Below are positions 51,721 through 60,844 of a DNA stretch of 64,000 nt, piece by piece (position 1 is the stretch's first letter; each line of letters opens with the position of its first letter). Below the pieces are notes generated by a model. That model had not been told where the DNA came from. It was given only the letters and a program-made list of their open reading frames with translations, and ran no database searches. This stretch comes from Kumtagia sp044326205 (GTDB lineage Bacteria; Pseudomonadota; Alphaproteobacteria; Rhizobiales; Rhizobiaceae). The position numbers were made by a program, and so were the translations under genes. Location of the stretch: the NCBI RefSeq assembly GCF_044326205.1, contig NZ_JBIRCY010000001.1, positions 124,001 to 188,000 of the forward strand, written 5' to 3'.

Positions 51721-53357
51721 CGCACGGGCTCCCTGCCGAACCGGTCGGCGATCATCATCAGCGCCAGGCAAAGCAACCCGAGCAGCAGTGCAAGACCGGC
51801 GGCGTCGGCGGTGCGGTAGCTGCCCATGCGCGCCAGAAGCAGGTACGGCAGCGTCTGCACGGAATCGCTGCCGAACAGCGCGACCACGCCGAGATCGCCC
51901 AGCGACAGAGCCATGGCGAAGGCGCCGGCCGTGGCGAGAGCGCGTTTCATCACCGGCCAGTCGATCAGTTTCAGTCGCGTCCAGCCGAAGAGGCCAAGCG
52001 CCGCGCACAGCCGGTCGTGGCGCTCCGCCGCCGCGTCATGCGCGGGGCGGATGGCACGGATGGCGAATGGCATCGCCATGACGGCGTTGACGGTGGCGAC
52101 CATCACCGGGGCTATTGCAAACACGTCGGTATAGTGGCGCACCAGCAGGAACCAGCCGGCACCGATGACGATCGGCGGCACGACAAGAACGAACCCCGCG
52201 CCGGTGTCCATTGCGCGTTCAAGCAGCGAGCCGGAATGCCGAGCAATTGCCAGGGCCCGGCGGGCGGCGACCAGCGACCAGGCCAGGGCGACGGAGAGGA
52301 AGGATGCTGCGAGCGCCAGCACGATGCTGGTAGCGGTCGCCTTCTGCACCGTCGTCTCTCCTGCAAGACGGACAAGGTCGGCCTGCAGACCTGAGATCAG
52401 AGTAGCCACCAGCGGCCCGGCGACGAAAAGCAACGCTGCTCCAAGCAGGATCGCATTGAATACCGTCTCGCCCTTGCCGGCTGCGGGCGGGCGCGGCGAC
52501 GCGATGCTGAGATTGGCTTCGCCGGTCATGTTGGCGCCAAGACGCGACAGCGCGAAGACGGCAGCGACGGTCAGTATGATCTGCAAGGCCGTCAAGGTCA
52601 CCGCGCGCGCCGGATCGAAGTCGAAGCGCAGCGCCTGGTAGATCGCGACCTCCAACGTCGTCGCACGTGGCCCGCCACCGAGCGTCAGCACCAGCGTAAA
52701 CGAGGTGATGCAGAGCATGAACACCAGCCCGGCGACGCCGGGAAGAGCGGCGCGCAGCACCGGCCATTCGATGAAACGGAAGGACGGCACGGCGCGCATG
52801 CCGAGCTGGCTCGCCAGCCGCCATTGGTCGGAACTCACCGTGTTCAGCGCTTCGAGGAAGAGCCTTGTGGCTAGCGGCAGGTTGAAGAAGACATGCGCGA
52901 CAAGGATGCCGGAAAGACCATAAATGCCCGACCAGTTGCCGCCAGTGAACCGGCCGAGCGGGCCGGCAAGGTAGCCGGCCCGGCCGAACAGTTCGAGCAG
53001 GCCCAGCGCGGCGACGATCGCGGGCAGCGCCAGCGGTAGCGCGAACAGCCGGAGAATCAAGGCCCGACCGGAGAATATGGGATGACGCGACAGCGCGCGG
53101 GCAAGCAGGATGGCCGGCGCAATCGACAGCAGCGTCGACAGCACCGCTTGCCATAACGTGAACAGCATGACGCGCAGCAGATAGCCGTCGAAGGCGGCGA
53201 TGGCGCCCGTCCAGTCGCCAAAACCTTCGAGAACGAGCCCGAGAAACGCCCCACCGATCAGGATACCTATGCCGGCGAGGGCTGTAATGCCGGCAAGGAC
53301 GCGGCGGTCGGGCTTGTGCGTTTCAGGCACGACGCGCCCTCGGACATGGTTGAACAA
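51717..53357 (-). CDS. thiP: Thiamine ABC transporter permease
   Basis: A 546-residue inner-membrane permease with two fused permease halves of about six helices each. Each half carries the EAA-type cytoplasmic loop that contacts ThiQ (first near residue 165, LFLEALNTVSSDQWRLASQLG; second near residue 440, AAAERHDRLCAALGLFGWTRLKLIDW). This fused two-domain form is typical of ThiP. It is separated from thiB by a repeat element of about 250 bp, and thiQ is translationally coupled behind it. Confidence 0.93.
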   Translation of the reverse strand: MFNHVRGRVVPETHKPDRRVLAGITALAGIGILIGGAFLGLVLEGFGDWTGAIAAFDGYLLRVMLFTLWQAVLSTLLSIAPAILLARALSRHPIFSGRALILRLFALPLALPAIVAALGLLELFGRAGYLAGPLGRFTGGNWSGIYGLSGILVAHVFFNLPLATRLFLEALNTVSSDQWRLASQLGMRAVPSFRFIEWPVLRAALPGVAGLVFMLCITSFTLVLTLGGGPRATTLEVAIYQALRFDFDPARAVTLTALQIILTVAAVFALSRLGANMTGEANLSIASPRPPAAGKGETVFNAILLGAALLFVAGPLVATLISGLQADLVRLAGETTVQKATATSIVLALAASFLSVALAWSLVAARRALAIARHSGSLLERAMDTGAGFVLVVPPIVIGAGWFLLVRHYTDVFAIAPVMVATVNAVMAMPFAIRAIRPAHDAAAERHDRLCAALGLFGWTRLKLIDWPVMKRALATAGAFAMALSLGDLGVVALFGSDSVQTLPYLLLARMGSYRTADAAGLALLLGLLCLALMMIADRFGREPVR

Positions 53358-53372
53358 TCTTGGAAGCTAACT

Positions 53373-53624
53373 TTCCTTCGCACCCCCCTCTGTCCTGTCG
53401 GACATCTCCCCCGCAAGGGGGGAGATTGGCCGGCCGCTCTGATTTCGCCAATCGCCAACGTTGCAGAACGGGCAGCTTCGCTGAAGCTGCCAATCTCCCC
53501 CCTTGCGGGGGGTGAGGAGTGGTCCGCGAAGCGGACGAAAAGCCAAAGATTTGGCTTTTCGAACGACGAGCGCCCGGAGCGAAAGCGAAGGGCGTCCGAC
53601 AGGACAGAGGGGGGTGCGAAGGAA
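53373..53624. repeat. 252-bp palindromic intergenic mosaic element
   Basis: The ends are perfect 31-bp inverted repeats (left arm from 53373, TTCCTTCGCACCCCCCTCTG; right arm ending at 53624). Inside are a second inverted pair (CCCCGCAAGGGGGGAGATTGGC near 53410 and its complement near 53490) and several small perfect hairpins: GCAGCTTC-GCT-GAAGCTGC, GTCCGC-GAA-GCGGAC, and CGAAAAGCCAAA-GA-TTTGGCTTTTCG. No gene is encoded. It fills the whole gap between thiB and thiP. Related dispersed palindromes are common between genes in Mesorhizobium-like genomes. Confidence 0.85.
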
Positions 53625-53653
53625 CGACCACTTGGACGACTAGCGGATACGGC

Positions 53654-54661
53654 TTACTCGCTCATCGCCGCCAGCCACTCGTCGACCCAGGCCTTGCGGC
53701 TCTTCTCGACCTCGTCCGAACTGTAGATCAGCGTCTTTTCCGGCTTCACCAGCGTGTCGAAGGCGGCGTTGAGCGGCTTGTCGGTCTTCCCCGCCGGGAA
53801 CATCCAATTGGTCTCGGGAATGACGTCCTGGAATTTCGGGCCGGTCATGAAGGCGAGGAACTGTTTTGCCAGCGGGTTGGCGGCGCCGACCGTCGTCATC
53901 CCTGCCACCTCGACCTGCAGGTAGTGACCTTCGGAAAACGGCGCGGCCTTGTACTTCTCGGTGCCCTCCGCGACGATGTGGTAGGCTGGCGAGGTGGTGT
54001 AGGACAGCACCATCGGCGCCTCGCCCTTGGTGAACAGGCCGTAGGCCTCGCTCCACCCCGGCGTGACGGTCAGCACGCGCTTCCTGAGCTTCGCCCAGGC
54101 CGCAGGCGCCTCGTCGCCATAGACCGAGCGCACCCACAGAAGCAGGCCGAGCCCAGGTGTCGCGGTGCGCGGATCCTGGATGACGATTTTTTGGGCCGGG
54201 TCTCCGTCCACGAGTTCGTGCAGGCTCTTCGGCGGATTAGCCAGCTTTTCGGAATCGTAGATGACTGCGAAGTAGCCGTAGTCGAAGGGCACAAAAGTGT
54301 CGTCGCTCCAGCCGCCGGGCACATTGACGGCGGACGTATCGACGCCCGACGGGGCGAACAGGCTGGTAGCCTTGGCGTCGGCGGTCAGGTTGGTGTCGAG
54401 GCCGAGCACGATGTCGGCCTTGGTGCCCACGCCTTCCAGCTTCACGCGGTTGAGCAGGGCGACGCCGTCGGCCACGCCGACGAATTTGAGGTCGCAGCCG
54501 CATTCGGCTTCAAAAGCCTTTTCCACCTGCGGGCCGGGCCCCCATTCGGCGGTGAAGCTCTCATAGGTGTAGACGGTGAGGGTTTTTTCCTGCGCGGCGG
54601 CGGGCGAAAGGCCGGCAGCGAGCAGCAGGGCCGGGAACAGAACAGTCGAAATCACGCGCAT
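53654..54661 (-). CDS. thiB: Thiamine ABC transporter substrate-binding protein
   Basis: A 335-residue periplasmic binding protein. Its signal peptide (MRVISTVLFPALLLAAGLSPAAAQ) is followed by the ThiB-type core: LTVYTYESFTAEWGPGPQVEKAFEAECGCDLKFV, the hinge PFDYGYFAVIYDSEKL, and the C-lobe (VLTVTPGWSEAYGLFTKGEAPMVLSYTTSPAYH). It captures thiamine, TMP or TPP for ThiPQ. The start at 54661 was chosen because GGAGG lies 5 bp ahead, although ATG at 54673 is also in frame. A TPP riboswitch lies about 60 bp upstream. Confidence 0.93.
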   Translation of the reverse strand: MRVISTVLFPALLLAAGLSPAAAQEKTLTVYTYESFTAEWGPGPQVEKAFEAECGCDLKFVGVADGVALLNRVKLEGVGTKADIVLGLDTNLTADAKATSLFAPSGVDTSAVNVPGGWSDDTFVPFDYGYFAVIYDSEKLANPPKSLHELVDGDPAQKIVIQDPRTATPGLGLLLWVRSVYGDEAPAAWAKLRKRVLTVTPGWSEAYGLFTKGEAPMVLSYTTSPAYHIVAEGTEKYKAAPFSEGHYLQVEVAGMTTVGAANPLAKQFLAFMTGPKFQDVIPETNWMFPAGKTDKPLNAAFDTLVKPEKTLIYSSDEVEKSRKAWVDEWLAAMSE

Positions 54662-54720
54662 CGGCGCCTCCATCGTTTGAATTGAAGGGAATGGGCGCCG
54701 GACTGTCCGATCGCTTCTAA

Positions 54721-54822
54721 TCCCTCCGCCGGTACGAGCCGGATCAGGTTCAGCGGGTTGGCGACGTCTGCCTCTCAGCCGGTCAGCGATCTCCCGCAGC
54801 CGGCACCCCGTTAGAGCGGGGC
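54721..54822 (-). ncRNA. TPP riboswitch (THI element)
   Basis: On the minus strand the stretch contains the conserved thiamine-pyrophosphate aptamer blocks in order: GGGGTGCC, CTGAGAGG, ACCCGCTGAACCTGATC, and the closing TACCGGCGGAGGGA. A CCCCG/CGGGG stem precedes it. It lies 60 bases before thiB, with a good promoter directly upstream. TPP binding is expected to shut off thiBPQ, probably at translation, since no poly-T terminator follows. Confidence 0.95.
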
Positions 54823-54824
54823 GG

Positions 54825-54853
54825 ACCATAGGCCCGGCGGCGCATGCGCGCAA
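54825..54853 (-). promoter_or_regulatory. Predicted promoter of the TPP riboswitch/thiBPQ
   Basis: TTGCGC (54848-54853) and TATGGT (54825-54830) on the minus strand are 17 bp apart. The expected transcription start would fall at the first base of the riboswitch. Confidence 0.6.
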
Positions 54854-54905
54854 GCGGCTTTGTCGGCTTCCGTTTTCCGCTATCGCCGTGATAGAGCCCT
54901 GCCGC

Positions 54906-55547
54906 ATGAGCCTTTTCACCATCCTGCTTGGCGGCGATCTTTTTCCCACGCCCGCCGTCGCGCGCCGGGTCGCGGGATCGCGCGTCATTGCGGCCGACGC
55001 GGGAATGAAGCACGCGGCGGTCCTCGGCATCGTGCCGGAACTGTGGGTGGGTGATTTCGATTCCGAGCCGGAGACGCTGCCGGATCATCTGAAGGCGGTC
55101 CAGCGCCAGGGTTTTCCGCGCGAAAAGGACAAGACGGACGGCGAGCTTGCCGCCGACATTGCGCTATCGCTGGGCGCCACCTCGCTGCTGCTGGTCGGCG
55201 CCTTCGGGGGCACGCGCAGCGACCACGAATTCCTGCATCTGACGCTGGCCATCCGCCTGGCGGAGAAGGGAATCCCGGTCGTCCTGACCAGCGGCACGCA
55301 GGAGGGGTTTCCGCTCAGTGGCAGGTCCGAATTCTCCTATCCGAACAATACCTTGTTCAGCGTCATCGCGTTCTCGGAACTCTCGGGCCTGACGGTGACC
55401 GGCGCCAAATGGCCGCTGCACGATGTCGAGGTGCCTTTCGGCTCGTCATGGACGATCTCCAACGAGACCGATGGACTTATGCAAGTCACCGTGCGGGGCG
55501 GCCGCGCCATGCTGATCGTTCATCCGCAACCGGCCGGACAGGAATAG
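54906..55547 (+). CDS. thiN: Thiamine diphosphokinase
   Basis: A 213-residue thiamine pyrophosphokinase making TPP from thiamine and ATP. Residues 1-125 form the catalytic domain (TILLGGDLFPTP, IAADAGMKHAAVLGIVPELWVGDFDSEP, PREKDKTDGELA with the ATP/metal-binding Asp residues, and GAFGGTRSDHEFLHLTLA). The rest is the thiamin-binding beta-barrel (GLTVTGAKWPLHDVEVPFGSSWTISNE). It is divergent from thiBPQ with about 80 bp between the riboswitch and this start, so uptake and activation of thiamine form a salvage module. A GTG at 54888 is an alternative start. Confidence 0.92.
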   Translation: MSLFTILLGGDLFPTPAVARRVAGSRVIAADAGMKHAAVLGIVPELWVGDFDSEPETLPDHLKAVQRQGFPREKDKTDGELAADIALSLGATSLLLVGAFGGTRSDHEFLHLTLAIRLAEKGIPVVLTSGTQEGFPLSGRSEFSYPNNTLFSVIAFSELSGLTVTGAKWPLHDVEVPFGSSWTISNETDGLMQVTVRGGRAMLIVHPQPAGQE

Positions 55548-55557
55548 AAAGACCGAC

Positions 55558-57372
55558 ATGGCTCCTCCGCTGCTTGCCCTCGACGGCATCCGCCTGACCT
55601 TCGGCGGCACGCCCTTGCTCGACGGTGCGGCCTTGTCGGCCTCGGCCGGCGACCGCATCGCGCTGGTCGGCCGCAATGGGTCGGGAAAATCGACGCTGCT
55701 GAAGATCGCCGCCGGGCTGATCGAGCCGCAGGACGGCGAGGTGTTCCGCCAGCCTTCGGCGACGATCCGCTATCTGCCGCAGATCCCCGACATGGAGGGT
55801 TTTGCCACGGTGCGGGCCTATGTCGAATCCGGCCTCGGGCCGGCCGACGACCCGTATCGCGCCACCTACCTGATGGAAAACCTCGGCCTGACGGGCGAGG
55901 AGGAGCCGGAAAACCTCTCTGGCGGCGAGGCGCGGCGTGCCGCCCTTGCCCGCGTGCTGGCGCCGCAGCCGGACATCGTGCTGCTCGACGAGCCGACCAA
56001 CCATCTCGACCTCGAAACCATCGAATGGCTGGAGGACGAGATCAACCGCTCCAGTTCCGCCGTCATCGTCATCTCGCACGACCGCCGTTTCCTCGAGCGT
56101 GTCAGCCGCGCCACCGTCTGGCTGGACCGTGGCCAGACACGCCGGCTGGACCGGGGTTTTGCGCATTTCGAGGCCTGGCGCGACACGGTGCTGGAGGAAG
56201 AGGAACGCGACCAGCACAAGCTGGCGCGGCAGATCGTGCGCGAGGAGCACTGGCTGCGCTATGGCGTCACCGCGCGGCGCAAACGCAACATGCGAAGGCT
56301 GGGCGATTTGCAGGACATGCGCCAGCGCCTGCGCAGCCATCGCGGCCCGGAGGGCCTCGTCAATTTGGCTGCGACGGACGCTTCGGAATCCGGGAAACTG
56401 GTCATAGAGGCCAAGGGCATCGGCAAGCGCTACGGCGACCTCGTCGTCGTCGACAATTTCTCGACCCGCATCGCCCGCGGCGCGCGGATCGGCCTGGTCG
56501 GGCCGAACGGCGCCGGCAAGACGACGTTGTTGAAGATGCTGACCGGCGAGCTTGCGTCGGACAGCGGCTCGATCCGGCTCGGCGCAAATCTGGAGATCGC
56601 CACGCTCGACCAGAAGCGCGCGGTCGATCCCGACGAGACGCTCTCGCATTTCCTCACCGACGGTCGCGGCGACAACCTCGTCGTCAATGGCGAGGAGAAA
56701 CACGTCGTCTCCTACATGAAGGACTTTTTGTTCAAGCCGGAGCAGGCGCGCACTCCGATCCGCGAGCTTTCCGGCGGCGAGCGGGCCAGGCTGATCCTGG
56801 CGCGTGTGCTGGCCCGTGCCTCCAACCTGCTGGTGCTGGACGAGCCGACCAACGACCTCGACATGGAGACGCTCGACCTGCTGCAGGAACTGGTGGCGGG
56901 TTATGCCGGCACGGTGCTTCTGGTCAGCCACGACCGCGACTTCCTCGACCGCACCGTCACCGGCATCATCGCCCCGGACGGCGGCGGGCGCTGGATCGAA
57001 TATGCCGGCGGCTATTCCGACATGCTGGCGCAGCGCGGCGGCACGAAGCTGGCGGACCGCCGCAAGGATGCCAGGCCGGACGGCAGTTCCATGCCGAAGC
57101 CCGAGCCCGCGCAGCCGTCGTCAAAGGCGCCGGCGCAAAAACTCTCCTTCAAGCAGAAATTCGCGCTGGAGAACCTGCCGAAGAAGATGGAGGCCGTCGC
57201 GGCCTCGATCTCCGCGCTGGAGGACCGTATCTCCGACCCGGCCTTCTATACCCGCGATCCCGGTGGCTTCCAGAAAACCATCGCCGCGCTGGACAAGGAG
57301 CGCTCGACGCTCAAGGCGATGGAGGACGAATGGCTGGAACTCGAAATGCTGCGCGAGGAAATGGAAGGCTGA
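55558..57372 (+). CDS. uup: ABC-F family ATPase (Uup-like)
   Basis: A 604-residue soluble protein with two ABC ATPase domains. Domain 1 has GRNGSGKST (near residue 39), LSGGEARRAALARVL and DEPTNHLD. Domain 2 has GPNGAGKTT (near residue 318), LSGGERARLILARVL and DEPTNDLD. The C-terminal coiled-coil domain (residues 525-600: LSFKQKFALENLPKKMEAVAASISALEDRI) is the mark of Uup, which binds branched DNA and ribosomes. It begins 10 bp after the thiN stop, so the two are probably co-transcribed. It is the second ABC-F gene of this window and of a different branch. Confidence 0.9.
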   Translation: MAPPLLALDGIRLTFGGTPLLDGAALSASAGDRIALVGRNGSGKSTLLKIAAGLIEPQDGEVFRQPSATIRYLPQIPDMEGFATVRAYVESGLGPADDPYRATYLMENLGLTGEEEPENLSGGEARRAALARVLAPQPDIVLLDEPTNHLDLETIEWLEDEINRSSSAVIVISHDRRFLERVSRATVWLDRGQTRRLDRGFAHFEAWRDTVLEEEERDQHKLARQIVREEHWLRYGVTARRKRNMRRLGDLQDMRQRLRSHRGPEGLVNLAATDASESGKLVIEAKGIGKRYGDLVVVDNFSTRIARGARIGLVGPNGAGKTTLLKMLTGELASDSGSIRLGANLEIATLDQKRAVDPDETLSHFLTDGRGDNLVVNGEEKHVVSYMKDFLFKPEQARTPIRELSGGERARLILARVLARASNLLVLDEPTNDLDMETLDLLQELVAGYAGTVLLVSHDRDFLDRTVTGIIAPDGGGRWIEYAGGYSDMLAQRGGTKLADRRKDARPDGSSMPKPEPAQPSSKAPAQKLSFKQKFALENLPKKMEAVAASISALEDRISDPAFYTRDPGGFQKTIAALDKERSTLKAMEDEWLELEMLREEMEG

Positions 57373-57411
57373 CGTGCTGCGGCCTGCCCAGGCCCGCCAA
57401 GCCTCAGCCGG

Positions 57412-59292
57412 TCAGCCGCTGCCCGCCGCCTGCCAGGCCTTCAGCGCCTCGTCGAACACTTTCGTGCCGGGGATGCCCTTTTCCATCGTGAACAGCGCGC
57501 GGCGGCCGGATTTGTACTGAACCGGCACGTCAATCCACGACTGGCTGCGCAGCAGGCGGGTGTTCGCCTCGATCTCCGGCTTGCTGTCGTTCAGCGCGAT
57601 CAGGAAGAAGCCGTCGGCGATCTTGGCCGGAATGCCGAGCAGCGGGCTGCCGGCTTCCTGTTCGGACCCCTTCAGCGACAGGCGAAGCACATTCTCGATG
57701 CCGCCGCCCTCGAAACCCTGCGGGGTCAGGAAGATCATCTCGACGATGTGGCTTGCCGGCAGCGTTTGGTCGGCGTTGCGGCGGATGGTCATGCGCAATT
57801 GCACGTCCTTGCCGGGGATCGTCGCCTCGGCGCGGATCGCCGGCTCGGGCGGCAGGTCGCCGCCCGGTGATTCCTGTACCAGCGACCAGACGATCGAGCC
57901 AGGCTCGGCGGACGCCTCGGAAACGTTGGTGCGCTCCTCGTAGAAAATTGCCTTCTGGCCGACAGCGACCGACTGCTCCTGCTGTGCCGGTTGAGCGGGC
58001 TGGACCGGCGGAACGGGCTCGGCTGCGGCCGGTGTCGTGCCCGCCTGGGCAGGATCGGCCGGCGGAGTGGGCGTCTCGGATGGCGTGGCGGGAGCGGCGG
58101 CCGTGTCCGGCGTTGCCGCCGCATCGGGCGTGGCCGGAGGAGTCGGCGTCTCTGCTGGTGTTGCCGGAGCGGCCGCTGCATCTGGCGCTACAGCAGCATC
58201 AGGCGCGGCAGGCGGCGTTTCAGGCGTTTCCGCCGTCGCGGCCGGAGTCTCCGTCGGCGTGGCCGGCTGCGGCGCAGTGGCAGGCGGCTCAACTGGCTCG
58301 GCTGCGGGCATGGACGGCTGGGTAACCGCAGCGACCGACGTTCCTTCGCCGATCGCCGCCGGTCCGCCGGCCGGGCCAGCATCGATTTCGGTGCCGTCGG
58401 GGCTGAGGCGCTGGGTGAATTTCTGCGGCCCGGCATCCACTGGCGCCGGCGCGGCGGCTTCTGGCGCCGGCTGGACGGGTTCGGGCGCCGTCGACGGCTG
58501 CACCGCGGCGACATCCGGAGCCGGGGTTTCGGCCGCCGGCGCGGTGGGTGCGGCCGCCGGCTCGTTCGAAGAGAGGTTCAGGCCGGTTATGCCGACGCGC
58601 GCCAGCAATTGCTCGACCTGGTCGCGCTTCAGCCAGGCCAGGTATCCGCCGCCGGCGAGAAGCGCCAGCACCACGAGCGCGACGACGAGGCCATAGCCGC
58701 GGCGGCGCTCCGGCTCCTCCTCGGGCGCGATCGTCTCGCCGTCTTCCTTTTCCGGCAGGAACGGAGGTTCGGCATCCTGCTGGGAAAAATTGTCGTCCTC
58801 GAATTCGGCAACCGGCTTGGGATTGTTGGCCGGGACCGGGAGGACCACCGGCACGGCGGCTTTTGGAGCCGGATCGGCCTTTGCATGAGCCGGCGGCGGC
58901 GTCTTTGCGGCCGGGGCGGCCGCAGGTGTCAGCACCGGCGGCTTCGCGGCCGGCACGGGAGGCGGCGCTTTTTCGGCAGCCGGAGCTTTCGCGGCCGGAT
59001 CCCGCAGCGGAATGTGTGGAGCCGGGTTCTTCAGTGAGGCAAAGACGCTTTCCAGTTCACTCAGCGGGTCGGCCGGCTTGCTGCGCGCATATTCCTTCTC
59101 GACCTGGACGATTGCTTCTTCGAGCGCCTGCTTCTGCTTGGCGACCACGCCCTCCGGCAGCGGCGGATTCATTGCCGCCAGCTTTCCCGAAATGGTGATG
59201 CGCGCCTTCTCGTACACCTTCTCGCGCATCGCGGGCGTGGTGTCACTCAAGCCTTCCAGGGTCTTCTTCAGGACCGCTACGAAATCCGCCAT
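57412..59292 (-). CDS. Pro/Ala-rich membrane-anchored hypothetical protein
   Basis: A 626-residue protein in four parts. A helical head (residues 1-90: MADFVAVLKKTLEGLSDTTPAMREKVYEKARITISGKL) comes first, then a Pro/Ala/Lys linker (residues 95-195), one membrane helix (about residues 201-220, YGLVVALVVLALLAGGGYLAWL), and a very long Pro/Ala/Thr/Glu linker (to about residue 430). It ends in a folded C-terminal domain (residues 450-620: KAIFYEERTNVSEASAEPGSIVWSLVQES...TLPASHIVEMIFLTPQGFEGGGIENVLRL). The domain would sit in the periplasm on a flexible stalk. I know this family only as conserved hypothetical in Rhizobiales, next to purA. Confidence 0.8.
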   Translation of the reverse strand: MADFVAVLKKTLEGLSDTTPAMREKVYEKARITISGKLAAMNPPLPEGVVAKQKQALEEAIVQVEKEYARSKPADPLSELESVFASLKNPAPHIPLRDPAAKAPAAEKAPPPVPAAKPPVLTPAAAPAAKTPPPAHAKADPAPKAAVPVVLPVPANNPKPVAEFEDDNFSQQDAEPPFLPEKEDGETIAPEEEPERRRGYGLVVALVVLALLAGGGYLAWLKRDQVEQLLARVGITGLNLSSNEPAAAPTAPAAETPAPDVAAVQPSTAPEPVQPAPEAAAPAPVDAGPQKFTQRLSPDGTEIDAGPAGGPAAIGEGTSVAAVTQPSMPAAEPVEPPATAPQPATPTETPAATAETPETPPAAPDAAVAPDAAAAPATPAETPTPPATPDAAATPDTAAAPATPSETPTPPADPAQAGTTPAAAEPVPPVQPAQPAQQEQSVAVGQKAIFYEERTNVSEASAEPGSIVWSLVQESPGGDLPPEPAIRAEATIPGKDVQLRMTIRRNADQTLPASHIVEMIFLTPQGFEGGGIENVLRLSLKGSEQEAGSPLLGIPAKIADGFFLIALNDSKPEIEANTRLLRSQSWIDVPVQYKSGRRALFTMEKGIPGTKVFDEALKAWQAAGSG

Positions 59293-59364
59293 TCTATCGT
59301 CGACCTGTGGACTGGATTGCCCGCGGCGCGCCGGCCGGCGGCGGCAGTTCGGGAATCGCCATAA

Positions 59365-60654
59365 CTAATCTTGAAACGGGTCGGTCACAAGTATCGTGTC
59401 GTCCCGTTCCGGGCTGGTGGAAAGCAGCGCGACGGGCGCGCCGATCAGTTCCTCGATATATCGCACGTATTTCACCGCCTGGGCCGGCAATTCGGCCCAG
59501 CTTCTCGCCCCGGCCGTCGTTTGCGACCACCCTTCGAGGGTTTCATAGATCGGTTTAACCGCAGCTTGTGCCCGCATTGAGGCAGGAAGATAGTCGATTC
59601 TCTGCCCGTCAAGCTCGTAGCCGACGCACACCTTGATCTCCTTCAGGCCATCGAGCACGTCCAGCTTGGTCAGCGCTATGCCGGTTATGCCCGAGGTCTT
59701 GACCGTCTGGCGCACCAGCACCGCGTCGAACCAGCCGCAGCGGCGCGGGCGGCCTGTGTTGACGCCGACCTCACGGCCGACTGTCGCCAGATGGCGGCCG
59801 ATCTCGTCGTCGAGCTCGCAAGGGAAAGGCCCCTCGCCGACGCGGGTCGTATAGGCCTTGGTGATGCCCAGCACGTAGTCGATCGCCGTCGGGCCGAGGC
59901 CGGAGCCTGCGGCTGCCTGTCCCGCAACCGTGTTCGACGAGGTGACGAACGGATAGGTACCGTGGTCGTTGTCAAGCAGGGCGCCTTGAGCGCCCTCGAA
60001 AAGGATGCGGGCGCCGGCGCGGCGGTTCTCGTCAAGCACGCGCCAGACCTGGTCCATGAAGGGCAGGATTTTGTCGGCGATCGAGGTCAGTTCCTCGCGG
60101 ATCGCCGCCGCCTCGACCTCGGCGAGCCCCATGCCGCGCCGCAACGCGTTATGATGGGTGAGCAGCCGCTCGATCTTGAGCATCAGCGTCTCGGGCTCGG
60201 CGAGGTCGATCAGCCGGATCGAGCGACGGCCGACCTTGTCCTCATAGGCCGGACCGATGCCGCGCCGCGTCGTGCCGATCTTGAGGGCGGAATTGGAGTC
60301 CTCGCGAAAACCGTCGAGTTCGCGGTGCAGCGACAGGATGAGCGGCGCATTGTCGGCGATGCGGAGTACTTCGGGGGTGATGGTGACGCCCTGCCCGCGA
60401 AGCTTTTCCACTTCCTGAACAAAATGATGCGGGTCGACGACCACGCCATTGCCGATGACCGACAGTTTGCCCTGGACCAGGCCGGAGGGAAGCAAAGCGA
60501 GCTTGTAGTTGACGCCGTCGATGACCAGCGTGTGGCCGGCATTGTGACCGCCATGGAAGCGCACGACCACATCGGCGCGATCGGCCAGCCAGTCGACGAT
60601 CTTGCCCTTGCCTTCGTCGCCCCATTGCGAGCCGACGACCACCAGATTGGCCAT
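59365..60654 (-). CDS. purA: Adenylosuccinate synthase
   Basis: A 429-residue enzyme joining IMP and aspartate with GTP in AMP synthesis. The N-terminal SQWGDEGKGKIVDWLA (residues 8-23) gives the catalytic Asp, and FHGGHNAGHTL (near residue 35) the catalytic His. GTTRRGIGPAYEDKVGR and the GTP-base motif TKLDVLDGL (near residue 333) are present. The length is standard. The flanking stalked membrane protein gene follows on the same strand. Confidence 0.97.
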   Translation of the reverse strand: MANLVVVGSQWGDEGKGKIVDWLADRADVVVRFHGGHNAGHTLVIDGVNYKLALLPSGLVQGKLSVIGNGVVVDPHHFVQEVEKLRGQGVTITPEVLRIADNAPLILSLHRELDGFREDSNSALKIGTTRRGIGPAYEDKVGRRSIRLIDLAEPETLMLKIERLLTHHNALRRGMGLAEVEAAAIREELTSIADKILPFMDQVWRVLDENRRAGARILFEGAQGALLDNDHGTYPFVTSSNTVAGQAAAGSGLGPTAIDYVLGITKAYTTRVGEGPFPCELDDEIGRHLATVGREVGVNTGRPRRCGWFDAVLVRQTVKTSGITGIALTKLDVLDGLKEIKVCVGYELDGQRIDYLPASMRAQAAVKPIYETLEGWSQTTAGARSWAELPAQAVKYVRYIEELIGAPVALLSTSPERDDTILVTDPFQD

Positions 60655-60844
60655 GCTGTTTCCTTCCGATGTGCAGAACCCGCCCGGCAGGTGCCGGACA
60701 ACAGGCTTCTATAACGGCAAGGTTTGGCGAGCGCGACCGTAGAAATCAGCCGAAATGGCGTGCAGGCACAATAATTTTCGGCTTTACTTGTCGCACGGAC
60801 GAAGGCAGCGGTCTGGCCGCCGCCACCAGGCAAGGAGGAACTGA

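Noticed and set aside
53519..54685. 388-aa plus-strand frame from the repeat element into thiB
   Set aside because: It starts in a palindromic repeat and runs antisense through thiB, which has a signal peptide and family motifs.
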